Part shown: in pieces, positions 9,107 through 18,448 of the stretch
Layout: each line of letters opens with the position of its first letter
Position numbering within the stretch: the first letter of the stretch is position 1
From: Paraburkholderia franconis
GTDB lineage: Bacteria; Pseudomonadota; Gammaproteobacteria; Burkholderiales; Burkholderiaceae
Direction of reading: 5' to 3'
DNA length: 64,000 nucleotides
NCBI RefSeq assembly: GCF_009362735.1
Contig: NZ_WHNP01000015.1
Location: 62,001-126,000 of the forward strand
Notes under the pieces: model-generated
What the model was told of the DNA's origin: nothing
What the model saw: only the letters and a program-made list of their open reading frames with translations
Databases searched by the model: none
Program-made: the position numbers and the translations under genes

Positions 9107-10054
9107 TCAAGCGCGGTGCGACGATGTTGACGACGCCCCGCCGCCGGCCGTTCCTGCAAGCGCGCGCTCGGCCTCTACGACGTCGTCGATACAGCGTACG
9201 AAGTACTCCGCCGACGACGTCGGCACCGCGCTTTCGCGAAACAGCAGGTACAGGTTCCTCGCGACCGGCTGCTCGACCAGGTCGAGCGTCTTCAGCGTGT
9301 CGGATGCGTCGCCGCGCAGCGCGAGCTGGGTCCACGCGGTTACCACGTCGCTGTTGACGGCCAGCGCATAGAACAGCGTCTGCGACGCACAGCGCGTGAC
9401 GCGGCGCGGCGCCGGCAACCCCGCGCGCTCGAACAGCTCCTCAAGAAACACGCGGAAATCGGCCGACCGCCCCGTATGCAGCCACTCGGCGTCCTGCAGG
9501 TCTGCGAGCGATTTCGCGCCGGCCAGCTTCCCTTTCCGGCTGACCGCGAACCACATTGGAAACGTCTCGAGATGCACGCAGCGCACGGACGTGAAGTCCT
9601 GCGCATCCGTGCCGGCGCCCAACGCAAAATCCAGCGCGCCGTTCTTCAACTGCTCGACGAGCTGCGACGGACTGCCTTCGACGAACTCGAGCTGCACGTC
9701 CGGCATCGCACGGCGAAAGCGGTTGTACGCGGCCGGCAGCACCGTGATGCCCGCGAGCGGCGTCATGCCGATCGCGAGCCGGCCCTGCTGGTTGTCGCGC
9801 AACTGCGCCATCTCCTCCTCGGTGCGCGCGACCTCGTTGACGACCAGTTTGGCCCGCTGCAGCATCGCCCGCCCCGCGTCGGTCAACGTGACGCCCGACG
9901 AACTGCGCACGACCAGCATCAGTCCGAGTTCGTCCTCGAGATCGCGCAGCGAACGTGTGACGGCCGGCTGCGTCAGGTGCAGCGTGCGGGCGGCCTCGTG
10001 GATACTGCCTGAGCGGGCGACGGCCACGAGCGCGCGAAGCTGGTGAAGTTTCAT
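9107..10054 (-). CDS. LysR-type transcriptional regulator
   Basis: This LysR protein has 315 residues: an N-terminal winged helix-turn-helix (MKLHQLRALVAVARSGSIHE, AARTLHLTQPAVTRSLRDLE) and a periplasmic-binding-like effector domain. The frame continues upstream of 10054 but the family N-terminus begins at that ATG. It is divergent from the transporter gene with about 160 bp between them, the usual arrangement for a LysR regulator controlling its neighbour. The ligand is probably the amidohydrolase substrate or product. Confidence 0.9.
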   Translation of the reverse strand: MKLHQLRALVAVARSGSIHEAARTLHLTQPAVTRSLRDLEDELGLMLVVRSSSGVTLTDAGRAMLQRAKLVVNEVARTEEEMAQLRDNQQGRLAIGMTPLAGITVLPAAYNRFRRAMPDVQLEFVEGSPSQLVEQLKNGALDFALGAGTDAQDFTSVRCVHLETFPMWFAVSRKGKLAGAKSLADLQDAEWLHTGRSADFRVFLEELFERAGLPAPRRVTRCASQTLFYALAVNSDVVTAWTQLALRGDASDTLKTLDLVEQPVARNLYLLFRESAVPTSSAEYFVRCIDDVVEAERALAGTAGGGASSTSSHRA

Positions 10055-10182
10055 GCGACGAATGGCTGGGGGCGAGCGACGGATTGGGGGGGATAAACAA
10101 ATGTTATCAGGATAAAAACTTGCGCGTATCTGGATGTTTTCCCCGGACTTAACATCCAGCCAACTCTCAGGACACCCCATTT

Positions 10183-10218
10183 CCTATGGAGACACCCATT
10201 CCTATGGAGACATCCCCG
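10183..10218 (+). repeat. Tandem 18-bp repeat at the transporter start
   Basis: Two near-identical 18-bp units, each beginning CCTATGGAGACA, lie head to tail at 10183-10200 and 10201-10218. Each carries an ATG and a GGAG, so the duplication multiplies possible start codons and ribosome-binding sites just before the transporter. Confidence 0.7.
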
Positions 10219-11529
10219 ATGCAAGACGCCGCCACGTCGCTCGCCGACGCGCCGTCGGCCCCGCGCCGCCGTTCTGTGCAGACACGGACAATCATCGCCA
10301 CCTCGGCCGGCAACGCGCTCGAGATGTTCGACTTCACAGTGTTCAGCTACTTCGCCGCGCTGATCGGCAAGACTTTCTTTCCGGTCGATTCGGGCGTCGG
10401 GCCGCTGCTGCTCGCGATGGCGACGTTCGGCGTCGGCTTCGTGATGCGCCCGCTCGGCGGCATCCTGATCGGCAACTACGCAGATCGTGCAGGCCGGCGC
10501 GCGGCGCTGACGCTGACGATCCAGCTGATGATCGCGGGCACAGCGATCATTGCACTGACGCCGTCCTATGCGCGCATCGGCGTCGTCGCGCCGGTGTTGG
10601 TCGTGATCGGCCGGCTGCTGCAGGGCCTGTCGGCCGGCGGCGAGGTCGGTGCGTCGACGACGCTGCTGATGGAATCGGGCCCACTGTCGGGCCGCGGCTT
10701 CATGGTGAGCTGGCAGGTGATCAGCCAAGGCGTCGCGGCACTGCTCGGCGCGCTCTGCGGCGCGCTGCTGTCGGCCGTGCTGTCGGCCGACGCGCTCGAA
10801 AGCTGGGGCTGGCGCATACCGTTCCTGCTCGGCCTGCTGCTCGGCCCGGTCGGCTTCTACATCCGCCGGCACCTTGACGAAACCCACACGTCGGCGCGCG
10901 GCAGCGCGGTCCGCGAGGTATTCACGCACTATCTCGGCCGTGTCGTACTGGGCACGCTGCTGAGCGTCGGCTGCACGTCGACGCTGTACATCTTCGTGTT
11001 CTACATGCCCGCGTATGCGGTGCGCACGCTGCACCTGCCGATGGCGACCTCGCTGCTCGCCGGCTGCGCGTCGGGGCTGTCGATGATCGTCGCCGCGCTC
11101 GTCTCGGGGCGGTGGATCATTGATCGTCTGCCGCGCCGCAAGCCTATGATTGCCGTCACGTGGCTGGTGTCGCTCGCCTGCGTGTATCCGGCGTTCCGGC
11201 TGCTGATCGCCGCGCCGTCGGTCGAATTGATGGTGGCGATCGTCATCGTCGTGATGGCCTTCGCCACCGCCGGCAGCTCCGCGTTCCTGCTGCTGATCAT
11301 GGAAGCGTTCCCGCAGCACGTGCGCGCTACCGCGCTCGCGACGATCTACAGCGTCGGCGTGACGGTTTTCGGTGGCTTCGCGCAATTCAACGTGACGTGG
11401 CTGCTCCATCGCACCGGCGATCCGATGTCGCCCGCGTGGTACGTGCTCGCATGCGGCGCCGTCAGCATGCTCGCGCTGTGGCGCTTCCGGGAGCGCCCCG
11501 CCGACACGCGCGACGACGACGGCCGCTAG
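10219..11529 (+). CDS. MFS transporter, metabolite:H+ symporter (MHS)-like
   Basis: A 12-helix major facilitator protein of about 436 residues, with EMFDFTVFSYFAALIG after the first segment, the loop motif GNYADRAGRRAALT between helices 2 and 3, and GLSAGGEVGASTTLLME, all typical of MHS transporters (KgtP, ProP, CitA relatives). The ATG at 10219 has GGAG nine bases upstream; in-frame ATGs at 10186 and 10204 lie within the tandem repeat and would add up to 11 residues. With the porin and M20 hydrolase downstream it probably imports the compound that is then hydrolysed. Confidence 0.85.
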   Translation: MQDAATSLADAPSAPRRRSVQTRTIIATSAGNALEMFDFTVFSYFAALIGKTFFPVDSGVGPLLLAMATFGVGFVMRPLGGILIGNYADRAGRRAALTLTIQLMIAGTAIIALTPSYARIGVVAPVLVVIGRLLQGLSAGGEVGASTTLLMESGPLSGRGFMVSWQVISQGVAALLGALCGALLSAVLSADALESWGWRIPFLLGLLLGPVGFYIRRHLDETHTSARGSAVREVFTHYLGRVVLGTLLSVGCTSTLYIFVFYMPAYAVRTLHLPMATSLLAGCASGLSMIVAALVSGRWIIDRLPRRKPMIAVTWLVSLACVYPAFRLLIAAPSVELMVAIVIVVMAFATAGSSAFLLLIMEAFPQHVRATALATIYSVGVTVFGGFAQFNVTWLLHRTGDPMSPAWYVLACGAVSMLALWRFRERPADTRDDDGR

Positions 11530-11710
11530 ACTACGCCCGACGCCGTCCCCTTTCCCGACGACGCGGGGCCCCGGTCCGGCACCGGCCCGCGCCACTCCGT
11601 ACCCGAACCGGCCTGCCCGCGCAGGCCGACAGACTCCGCGACGTCGACGCGTGCGCGAGCGTGCCGCTGCGCGGCCGCGATTTGCGCGCCGACGATCGCA
11701 ACACAACGAC

Positions 11711-12772
11711 ATGAACCTGCGCAATTCAACCCTGATGGCTGCGTATTGCGCGGCAAGCTGCACGTGGACCCCGCCGGCCCGGGCAAACGTGCAGATCTAC
11801 GGCGCGCTCGACAGCTTCCTGCAGTACGCGCGCATCGGCAGCCAGACGAGCGCCGGCCTGATGAGCGGCGGCGCATCGACGTCGCGCTTCGGCTTCATCG
11901 GCAGCGAGAATCTCGGCGGCGGTCTGCGCGTGAGCTTCCGCCTCGAAAGCGGCTTCGATCTGATGTCAGGCCGACCGCAGAGCGCGACGTCGTTCTACAA
12001 CCGCGAAGCCAATATCGCGATCAGTTCCGTCAGCTGGGGGACGATCAAGCTCGGCAAGCAGTATCCGGCGATCATGCCCGAAGCGGCCGACCCGTTCTAT
12101 CTCGTCGGCCAGTTGTCGCCGTTCGCGAGCACCGCGATCGTGGGGGGCGACCTCGGACACGGCGCTGCATCGTTGCCGGGACGCATCGAGAACGCGATCA
12201 GCTACAAGACGCCGACCTACGGCGGGCTCGACATCACCGTGCTCTATGCATTGCGCAACGCCGCCGGCGCAAGTACGGTCGCGAGCAACGCGGGTGCTGT
12301 CGCCAACTTCGCGCGCGGCCCGCTGATACTGAGCGGAGCATACAACGCGATCTGGGCCGCCACGTCGTCGACGCTGGGCGGCTCGCCCGACGGCCCGCGC
12401 ACCGACTCGGTGATGGCCAGCGCATCGTACGCGTTCGGCCCGACGCTCATGTCGCTCGCCTACACGCTGATGCGCCCCACCGCACCTGGCACGCGCGTCG
12501 CGCAGGTTTATTCGGTCGGCGCGATCTGGCAGCGCGGCCCGCACGCGATCCGGGCCGACCTCGCGTATCGCGTGATCGCCGGCCATGCCAGCCACGCGCT
12601 CGGCGCGCTGCTCGGCTACGACTACCAGTTCTCGAAACTCACCGGCGTGTACGGGCGGATCGGCGGCTTCAAGAACACAGGGCAATCGGCCCTGTCGTTC
12701 GGCTCAGCGCCGGTGTCCGCGCCCGGCATGAGCAGCACCGTCTTCGCCCTTGGCCTCCGGCAGAAATTCTGA
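11711..12772 (+). CDS. Gram-negative porin (OmpC-like, Burkholderia type)
   Basis: The 353-residue outer-membrane protein begins with an N-terminal signal region (MNLRNSTLMAAYCAASC, then TPPARA) followed by ANVQIYGALDSFLQYA, the first strand of Burkholderia trimeric porins. It contains the SRFGFIGSENLGGGLR motif and ends in a terminal Phe (LGLRQKF), the outer-membrane insertion signal. The signal peptide is unusual for its cysteines and short hydrophobic core. It probably provides outer-membrane entry for the substrate of the neighbouring transporter and hydrolase. Confidence 0.85.
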   Translation: MNLRNSTLMAAYCAASCTWTPPARANVQIYGALDSFLQYARIGSQTSAGLMSGGASTSRFGFIGSENLGGGLRVSFRLESGFDLMSGRPQSATSFYNREANIAISSVSWGTIKLGKQYPAIMPEAADPFYLVGQLSPFASTAIVGGDLGHGAASLPGRIENAISYKTPTYGGLDITVLYALRNAAGASTVASNAGAVANFARGPLILSGAYNAIWAATSSTLGGSPDGPRTDSVMASASYAFGPTLMSLAYTLMRPTAPGTRVAQVYSVGAIWQRGPHAIRADLAYRVIAGHASHALGALLGYDYQFSKLTGVYGRIGGFKNTGQSALSFGSAPVSAPGMSSTVFALGLRQKF

Positions 12773-12801
12773 CCGCGCCAGCCTTTTCATAGGAGAACTT
12801 C

Positions 12802-14223
12802 ATGACTTCACTTGCTCTCGATTTCATCGACAGTCAGCGTGCGCAGTTCACCGCGCTTTCCGACCGGATCTGGAATCTCGCCGAACTGCGCTACGAGGAG
12901 TTTGCGTCGTCCGACCTGCATATCCGGATGCTGGATGCCGCGGGCTTTCGCGTGACGCGCGGCGTTGCGGACATCCCGACCGCGTTCGTCGCCGAAGCCG
13001 GCAACGGCGGCGGCCCCATTATCGGCATCCTCGGCGAATACGACGCGCTGTCCGGTCTCAGCCAGGAAGCCGGCGCCTTCACCTGCCGCCCTTCCAACGA
13101 GATCGCGAACGGCAACGGCCACGGCTGCGGCCACCATCTGCTCGGCACAGCCTCGCATCTCGCCGCCGCCGCCGTGAAGACGCATCTCGAACGCACGGGC
13201 CAGCCCGGTACCGTCCGCTTCTACGGCTGCCCGGCCGAGGAAGGTGGGTCGGGCAAGACTTTCATGGCGCGCGCGGGCATGTTCGACGATCTCGACGCCG
13301 CGCTGTCGTGGCACCCCCACGTGTACACCGGCATCTTCCCGGTCGGTTCGCTCGCGAACATCCAGGCCTATTTCCGCTTCACGGGCACCGCGTCGCACGC
13401 GGCTGCGTCGCCGCATCTCGGCCGCAGCGCGCTCGACGCAGTCGAGCTGATGAACGTCGGCGTCAACTACCTGCGCGAACATATGCTGCCTGAAGCGCGC
13501 GTGCATTACGCGGTGACGAACACAGGCGGCCTGTCGCCGAACGTCGTGCAGGCGAATGCAGAAGTGCTTTACCTCGTGCGTGCATCGCGCAACGACCAGG
13601 CGGTGGAACTGTTCGAGCGCGTGAAGAACGTCGCGCGCGGCGCCGCGCTGATGACAGACTGCCAGGTCGAGATCGTGTTCGACAAGGCCTGCTCGAACCT
13701 ACTGGAAAACGCCGTGCTGAACCAGGTCATGTACGGCCATCTGCAGGCGATCGGCTCGGCCGGCTTCGATGCGGATGACGAAGCGCTCGCCGACGCATAC
13801 CAGCAGCAGACACTGACCGCACAGAACATCGAAACGTCGTCGCGCTCCCTGAACCAGGCATGGCGCGATCCAAAGGCTCTGTTCGATGGGATCGATCCGT
13901 ATGAGCCAGGCAAGGGGCGCCCGATCTGCGGCTCGACCGACGTCGGCGACGTGAGCTGGGTCACGCCCACTGCGCAATGCCACACGAGCTGCTATGCGTT
14001 CGGCACGCCGCCGCATTCGTGGCAGTGGGTCGCGCAAGGCAAGACTGCGCTCGCGCACAAGGGCATGGTGCTCGGGGCAAAAACGATGACGGCGACCGCG
14101 ATCGACCTGTTCGCGTCGCCGGACACGCTCGCGCGCGCGAAGGCTGAACTGCTCGAGCGGCGCGGCGGTCGGCCGTATGTGTGCCCGATTCCAGACGACG
14201 TGGAACTGCCGTTCCGTCGTTGA
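12802..14223 (+). CDS. M20 family amidohydrolase (AbgB/HipO-like)
   Basis: The 473-residue metallopeptidase-fold protein has the metal-binding motif GHGCGHHLLGTA near residue 110, the PAEEGGSGKTFMA glutamates and a dimerisation domain with TGTASHAAASPH. It resembles AbgB, the p-aminobenzoyl-glutamate hydrolase subunit, and other N-acyl-amino-acid hydrolases. It starts 29 bp after the porin with AGGAGAA upstream. The operon porin-hydrolase-transporter suggests uptake and cleavage of an amide-linked compound such as an acyl- or aroyl-amino acid. Confidence 0.85.
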   Translation: MTSLALDFIDSQRAQFTALSDRIWNLAELRYEEFASSDLHIRMLDAAGFRVTRGVADIPTAFVAEAGNGGGPIIGILGEYDALSGLSQEAGAFTCRPSNEIANGNGHGCGHHLLGTASHLAAAAVKTHLERTGQPGTVRFYGCPAEEGGSGKTFMARAGMFDDLDAALSWHPHVYTGIFPVGSLANIQAYFRFTGTASHAAASPHLGRSALDAVELMNVGVNYLREHMLPEARVHYAVTNTGGLSPNVVQANAEVLYLVRASRNDQAVELFERVKNVARGAALMTDCQVEIVFDKACSNLLENAVLNQVMYGHLQAIGSAGFDADDEALADAYQQQTLTAQNIETSSRSLNQAWRDPKALFDGIDPYEPGKGRPICGSTDVGDVSWVTPTAQCHTSCYAFGTPPHSWQWVAQGKTALAHKGMVLGAKTMTATAIDLFASPDTLARAKAELLERRGGRPYVCPIPDDVELPFRR

Positions 14224-14307
14224 GCGACTGCCGCGGCGCCGTGGTGCCAACACAAGCGGCGGCACGTGACAAAACTGGCCGCCGGCAAACCGGATCTCGG
14301 CCACGTT

Positions 14308-14478
14308 GGGGTAATCGTTCGAATGGTGCAAATCTGGTGGTTTCTTCCGAAAGGCGCCGATTGCTCAGTGACTTACGAATCCGTCGACTGCGCAAAAATC
14401 GCGGTGCCGATGTGCCTTGCTGCAAGCGGTTTCGCAAACTATCACCGCCAGATTTTGCACCATTCGAACGATTGCCCC
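14308..14478. repeat. MITE-like element, right copy (inverted)
   Basis: This 171-bp element starts GGGGTAATCGTTCGAATGGT and ends in its imperfect reverse complement (ACCATTCGAACGATTGCCCC), so each copy has terminal inverted repeats of about 33 bp. The element is inverted relative to the copy at 8795-8959. It contains no coding region. Confidence 0.8.
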
Positions 14479-14675
14479 ACTTCGCAATCAGCGAAGTAAA
14501 GGCGTCACTTCGCATCAGACCGCATTCAATCTGTCAGTTCCCGTTCGTTCGAGACCATGAAGTCCGCTCGCAAGGTGGTTCTTATGGTTGATCTCTCGCG
14601 TAGTTTTGAGCCGCTCGCGCTACCTCGTCCTCAGGCGCGAACCGATACGATGTCTTCAGTCCGAAGCTAAAGCGA

Positions 14676-15170
14676 CGGCTCTGTCACGTTGGCGAGGCTG
14701 TTCGGCTAAGATTGGGGAATGAAGAAGACGAAAACGCTGTATCACGGGCATGGGTTTCCCGCTACGGAGTCATCAGTTGCGCGGTCCCTGGTACTTCCCG
14801 CTTCAACCTGAGCCTGCGGGACGTCGAAGAGCCGCTGTTTGAGCGCGGTCTGTGCGTGACGTACGAGACGATTCGCCGCTGGCGCGACAAATTTGGTGCA
14901 CCTTTTTGGACGACGTGCCAGGGATGCGCGGCGCAAGCCAGGTTCGACATGGCACCTTGACGAAATGTTCGTGAGCCTTCGCGGTGAACCATAGGTGCTG
15001 TGGCGAGCCATCGATGAGCACGGGAGCGAACTCGATGTCCTGCTGCAAAAGCATCGCGACAAGACTGCAGCCAAACGCTTTTTCAGACGCGTGCTACGTT
15101 CAGCGCCTTTGCCGCGAAAAATCGTCACTGACCGGTTGCGCAGCTACCCGGCGGCGAAGGCAGAAACATG
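14676..15170 (+). pseudogene. IS6-family transposase remnant 1
   Basis: A transposase start at ATG 14719 encodes MKKTKTLYHGHGFP and then shifts frame several times; recognisable pieces follow in other frames: FNLSLRDVEEPLFERGL, VTYETIRRW and, past a stop, the DEHGSELDVLLQKHRDKTAA region. Coding similarity stops near 15170, so the C-terminus is missing. GGCTCTGTCACG at 14676 may be the old left terminal repeat. It is decayed and not functional. Confidence 0.8.
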
Positions 15171-17090
15171 AAACATCGTCAAATTATCAGGATGTAGATT
15201 GATGACGGAGATGGTGGAAGCGCGAAAGGGTGGCACAGATCACTGTCACCGGAGAACGAGGTAATTTTTCGTAGCAACTTCTCGATCACTGGTTAAAAAA
15301 GACCGCACCGGAGAGAAACGTCCGGTGCGGGGCCCAAAAACCAATGAGACGTTCCGCTACGGGGGTGACGGAACGACCGCAAGTATAGAGCGGAACGATC
15401 GACCAAAGCTGACCAATGCTGTAAGCGGCTTCCCCGGGCCGTTCGCCCTATCGCATACGTTGCCGCATGGCCTCATACGTTTCGAACGCCGGATCAATGA
15501 GTGTGCCTGTCCGATTCAGAATATCGCGGAACTCACAGATACCGAAGCCGGTGCGTCTATCGCTTCCGCAGCATTCACCAGGACTATATCGACAGATCGC
15601 GCCCGCGACGCTGCAGCCACGATGCTCCGTATCAGGCGTCGCGCATAGAATGCGTGAGAATAGTGTGTTCAAGTGCGCCGCCTGCATCAGTGAAGGCCGG
15701 GTACGCCGCCATCGAAGATGGAGCCGGAAATCTCTGGTTTTGAACAGGACTGGTACTGTGTCAGGCTCAATTGACTCGAACGCAGTAAGGCGAAGTTGTG
15801 CAGCGCTAATGGAAATCCCGGCAGTCCGCTAGTTCTAATATCAGTGACATCTGCGGTAACGACGAGTTTTCTCCATGTAAGCCAACGATTTTTCTGAGAT
15901 CACTCAAGAGTCAGCCACAGGCAAACAATATCTTGAAACCGGGCGAAGTTCAACGTTTGGGTGATGGTGTTCAAGTCTTATGGGGGAGCCTTCATAGGCG
16001 AAAAGCGGCGCTGTGCTCGGTCACTGCCGCCTCAGCCGGACGCGATCTTGTCACGCAAATGAGTGCACTTGTTTGTCGGCGAGCGGCTTTAATGAGTGTC
16101 GCGCCGCCAACTCGAGCAGACGCGCGTCACATTCAAATCCGGCCTTGCAAACATCAGTTTCCTCCCTCATATAAAACGGCGCACGCACAGATGCAGTGAT
16201 GATTCGTTCGTCTTAAACAACGTCGATGGAGTGCCACATGTACCAGTGGACATTAAGTTTATAAGTAAACGTCCTGAAGGCCTCACAAAAATGAAACACG
16301 TCAACCGGACGCCGCCTATACGCGCTGTAGCTTGCCAACACAGGAGATGGTGGAAGCGCTTCTTGCATGTTGCGATGCGCGATCAGTGAGTAGATTCAAC
16401 TTACGAGACGCCGATGCTTATGCTGATCGTATTTGCGGGGTGCTCAACGATGCGGACGAGTTCCATGCAAACGACACAAACTTAACTGATAATAGGTCGC
16501 AAATTACGGTGCGGGCGAATCTCCGCACGGCGCGTGCCTTTATCCGTTGACTCGACCCCGCAAACTCTGAGCTCCCGGCATTTCCTCATTGGCCATGAGA
16601 TGCACTGGCCACTGCTATCAAATCAGCCACGACTTAAGCATCGAGTGATAAGGCTATTTGCATGTGCATGGTCGTCGCGTAAAGCGTCCGCGCTTCTGTG
16701 CAGGAAGCAGGTGGGCGATTTTATTCGCTCTGCGTAGTTTGCCGAGCCGTCGGACGCCGTAATGGTCGTAGCGGCGTACACGTGCGGAACGTTGCTTCCT
16801 AAATATCGGCTGAATTGATGTGATTTTAACTATTGGCTGGACAACAGTGCCTAGCGCGGTCGAGATTCAAACAATCTAATGAGCAATTCGCTATTCCATC
16901 ACGCATCAGAATTCGTCAGCCTCGTGTGTTTTTCTCACTCTACAATTGCTTCGCTTCCGCAATCAGAAACAGCTGGTCACGTTAAGCTTCGCAACGCCAC
17001 CAAAACCTCCCTTTGTCGTTGCGGGCGTTTGCCTAGCCTGCCTGTATCAGTAAGATTTCGAGGCCATTTTACCTGCCCAAAGTTTATTTA
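15171..17090. other. 1.9-kb stretch without a supported gene
   Basis: Several short open frames occur on both strands but none shows a recognisable domain, good ribosome-binding site or convincing composition. The only clear structure is the hairpin at 15303-15330. The best minus-strand frame (15448-15687, 79 codons) ends upstream of that hairpin and could be a decayed gene. The interval looks like degraded mobile DNA. Confidence 0.5.
15294..15330 (-). terminator. Rho-independent terminator, minus strand
   Basis: CCGCACCGGA at 15303-15312 pairs perfectly with TCCGGTGCGG at 15321-15330 around an 8-base loop. Read on the minus strand the stem is followed by TCTTTTTTAA, the normal U-tract. It would end a leftward transcript coming from about 15331-15700, where only weak open frames are seen, so the transcript could be a small RNA or a decayed gene. 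Confidence 0.6.
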
Positions 17091-18157
17091 CTCATAAGTC
17101 AGTAATATAGGAGACAGACGGATGTCCAAAGAACGAGCGCACGAGCCTTGGGTTCCGTCCAATTTCTGCAAGCTGTTCGTGAATCCGCAGTCCCATCTTT
17201 TCGCCGCTTTGCAAAGGGCGTCGTGCGACACCGGTGCGCTTGACGTGGCTCCAGACCAACTCGTCCGGATTGAGGTCAGGCGCGTAACCAGGCAAGAAGT
17301 GCAAGGTCAATTTGCCCTAGGTGCTGGCGACGTACTCTTTGACGACGGCTTTCTTATGCGCGGGCAATCCGTCGACGATCAGATGGACCGCCTTCCTGCG
17401 TTTGAACATCAGCTTCTTGATCAGCGTCACAAACAGCTCGCCGGAGAGCCCGCCTTCATGCGTCGCAAACCAGAAGGCACCCTTCGAGTTGACTGCCGAC
17501 GCAGCGCTCATGCTTTGCCGCTGACCAGGACGTTCGACGACCGGTGTCTCACCACGCTGCGCCCACGTCTCGCCATGCACCGAATCAGCGCGAAATCCGG
17601 ATTCGTCCCAGAAGAAGATGTCCGCGTTTTCCAGTCGTGCCTGTCTGGCAATGGCCGGATACGTATCGCGCTGGTAAGCGCGCTGCAGTGGCTTTTGCGG
17701 TGTCAGGTTCAGGCGTGCGAGCAGCGCGCCGATCGACGCCAGACTCAACGTGACATCAAACTCCTGTTGCACCAGTTCGCGAACCACGTTGCGCGTCCAC
17801 AGACCGAAATCGAACCCGTACTGCATCGGATTCTTGCCGTTGATCCATCGCAGCACACGCTGCTCCTCAGCATGCGTGAGCTTGCGGGGTCGGCCCGTGC
17901 CTTTGGTCGAGCGCAACGCTCGCGCTCCACTGTCTCTCGCCTGTGCGCGAATCTTGTAAGCCCACGATCGATTCATTCCGAACGATGCCGCGACCTCATT
18001 CGGATGTTCTCCTTTGGCCATACGTTGAACCGCCAGGATCCGCATTTCTTCAAGGATATTGTGAGCCAACGCTCTGCCGTCTCTTTTCATATGAGGCGTC
18101 GACGTGGGCAAGGGCGTCCAGTTCACAAACTTGTCCGCTAAGTTACTAACCTATGAG
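17091..18157 (-). mobile_element. IS630-family insertion sequence, complete ends
   Basis: The element is 1067 bp long and flanked by TA on both sides (17089-17090 and 18158-18159), the target duplication expected for IS630. The left end CTCATAAGTCAGTAATATAG matches the reverse complement of the right end, CTCATAGGTTAGTAACTTAG, with a few mismatches. It carries one transposase region on the minus strand, interrupted by a stop codon. Confidence 0.9.
17092..18126 (-). pseudogene. IS630 transposase interrupted by an amber codon
   Basis: The first 269 codons (18126-17317) give a helix-turn-helix N-terminus and two catalytic Asp regions, FFWDESGF and HLIVDGLPAHK. The frame then meets TAG at 17317-17319 and continues without shift into GKLTLHFLPGYAPDLNPDEL, which holds the catalytic Glu (last ATG-initiated frame 17092-17310). 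A CAG (Gln) would restore one continuous protein, so a single C-to-T change is the simplest explanation. Without readthrough the DDE triad is incomplete and the element should be inactive. Confidence 0.9.
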
Positions 18158-18448
18158 TAAGCATTCGATACCTGGGTGGCGCGGGCTCTTTATTCGTCCC
18201 ACGATCTTTGCACGAGTATCTATCTTCAGGACCGCACGTTTTCTAGGCCAACGTTCTATCTCAAGCATCATCATGGCTTTAGCAGGAGCGCATATACACG
18301 GACTAGATGTGATTAGACGTAACGTATTCTTTGCGAAGGAGCGCTCAAGCGCTCGGCGTGAAAAAGTGGTACGACCTGCCTTGAACACCGCGTTCGGCGA
18401 TAAGCTGTTGCCTGTCTCGAAACGCGCATTGGTTCCCATGGTGCCGGA

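Noticed and set aside
10051..11763. 570-codon minus-strand open frame antisense to the MFS transporter
   Set aside because: Arg/Ala/His/Gln-rich translation without domains; it mirrors a well-supported transporter gene in GC-rich DNA and has no ribosome-binding site.
17122..18141. 339-codon plus-strand frame
   Set aside because: It is the antisense of the IS630 transposase, whose DDE motifs are explicit on the minus strand.
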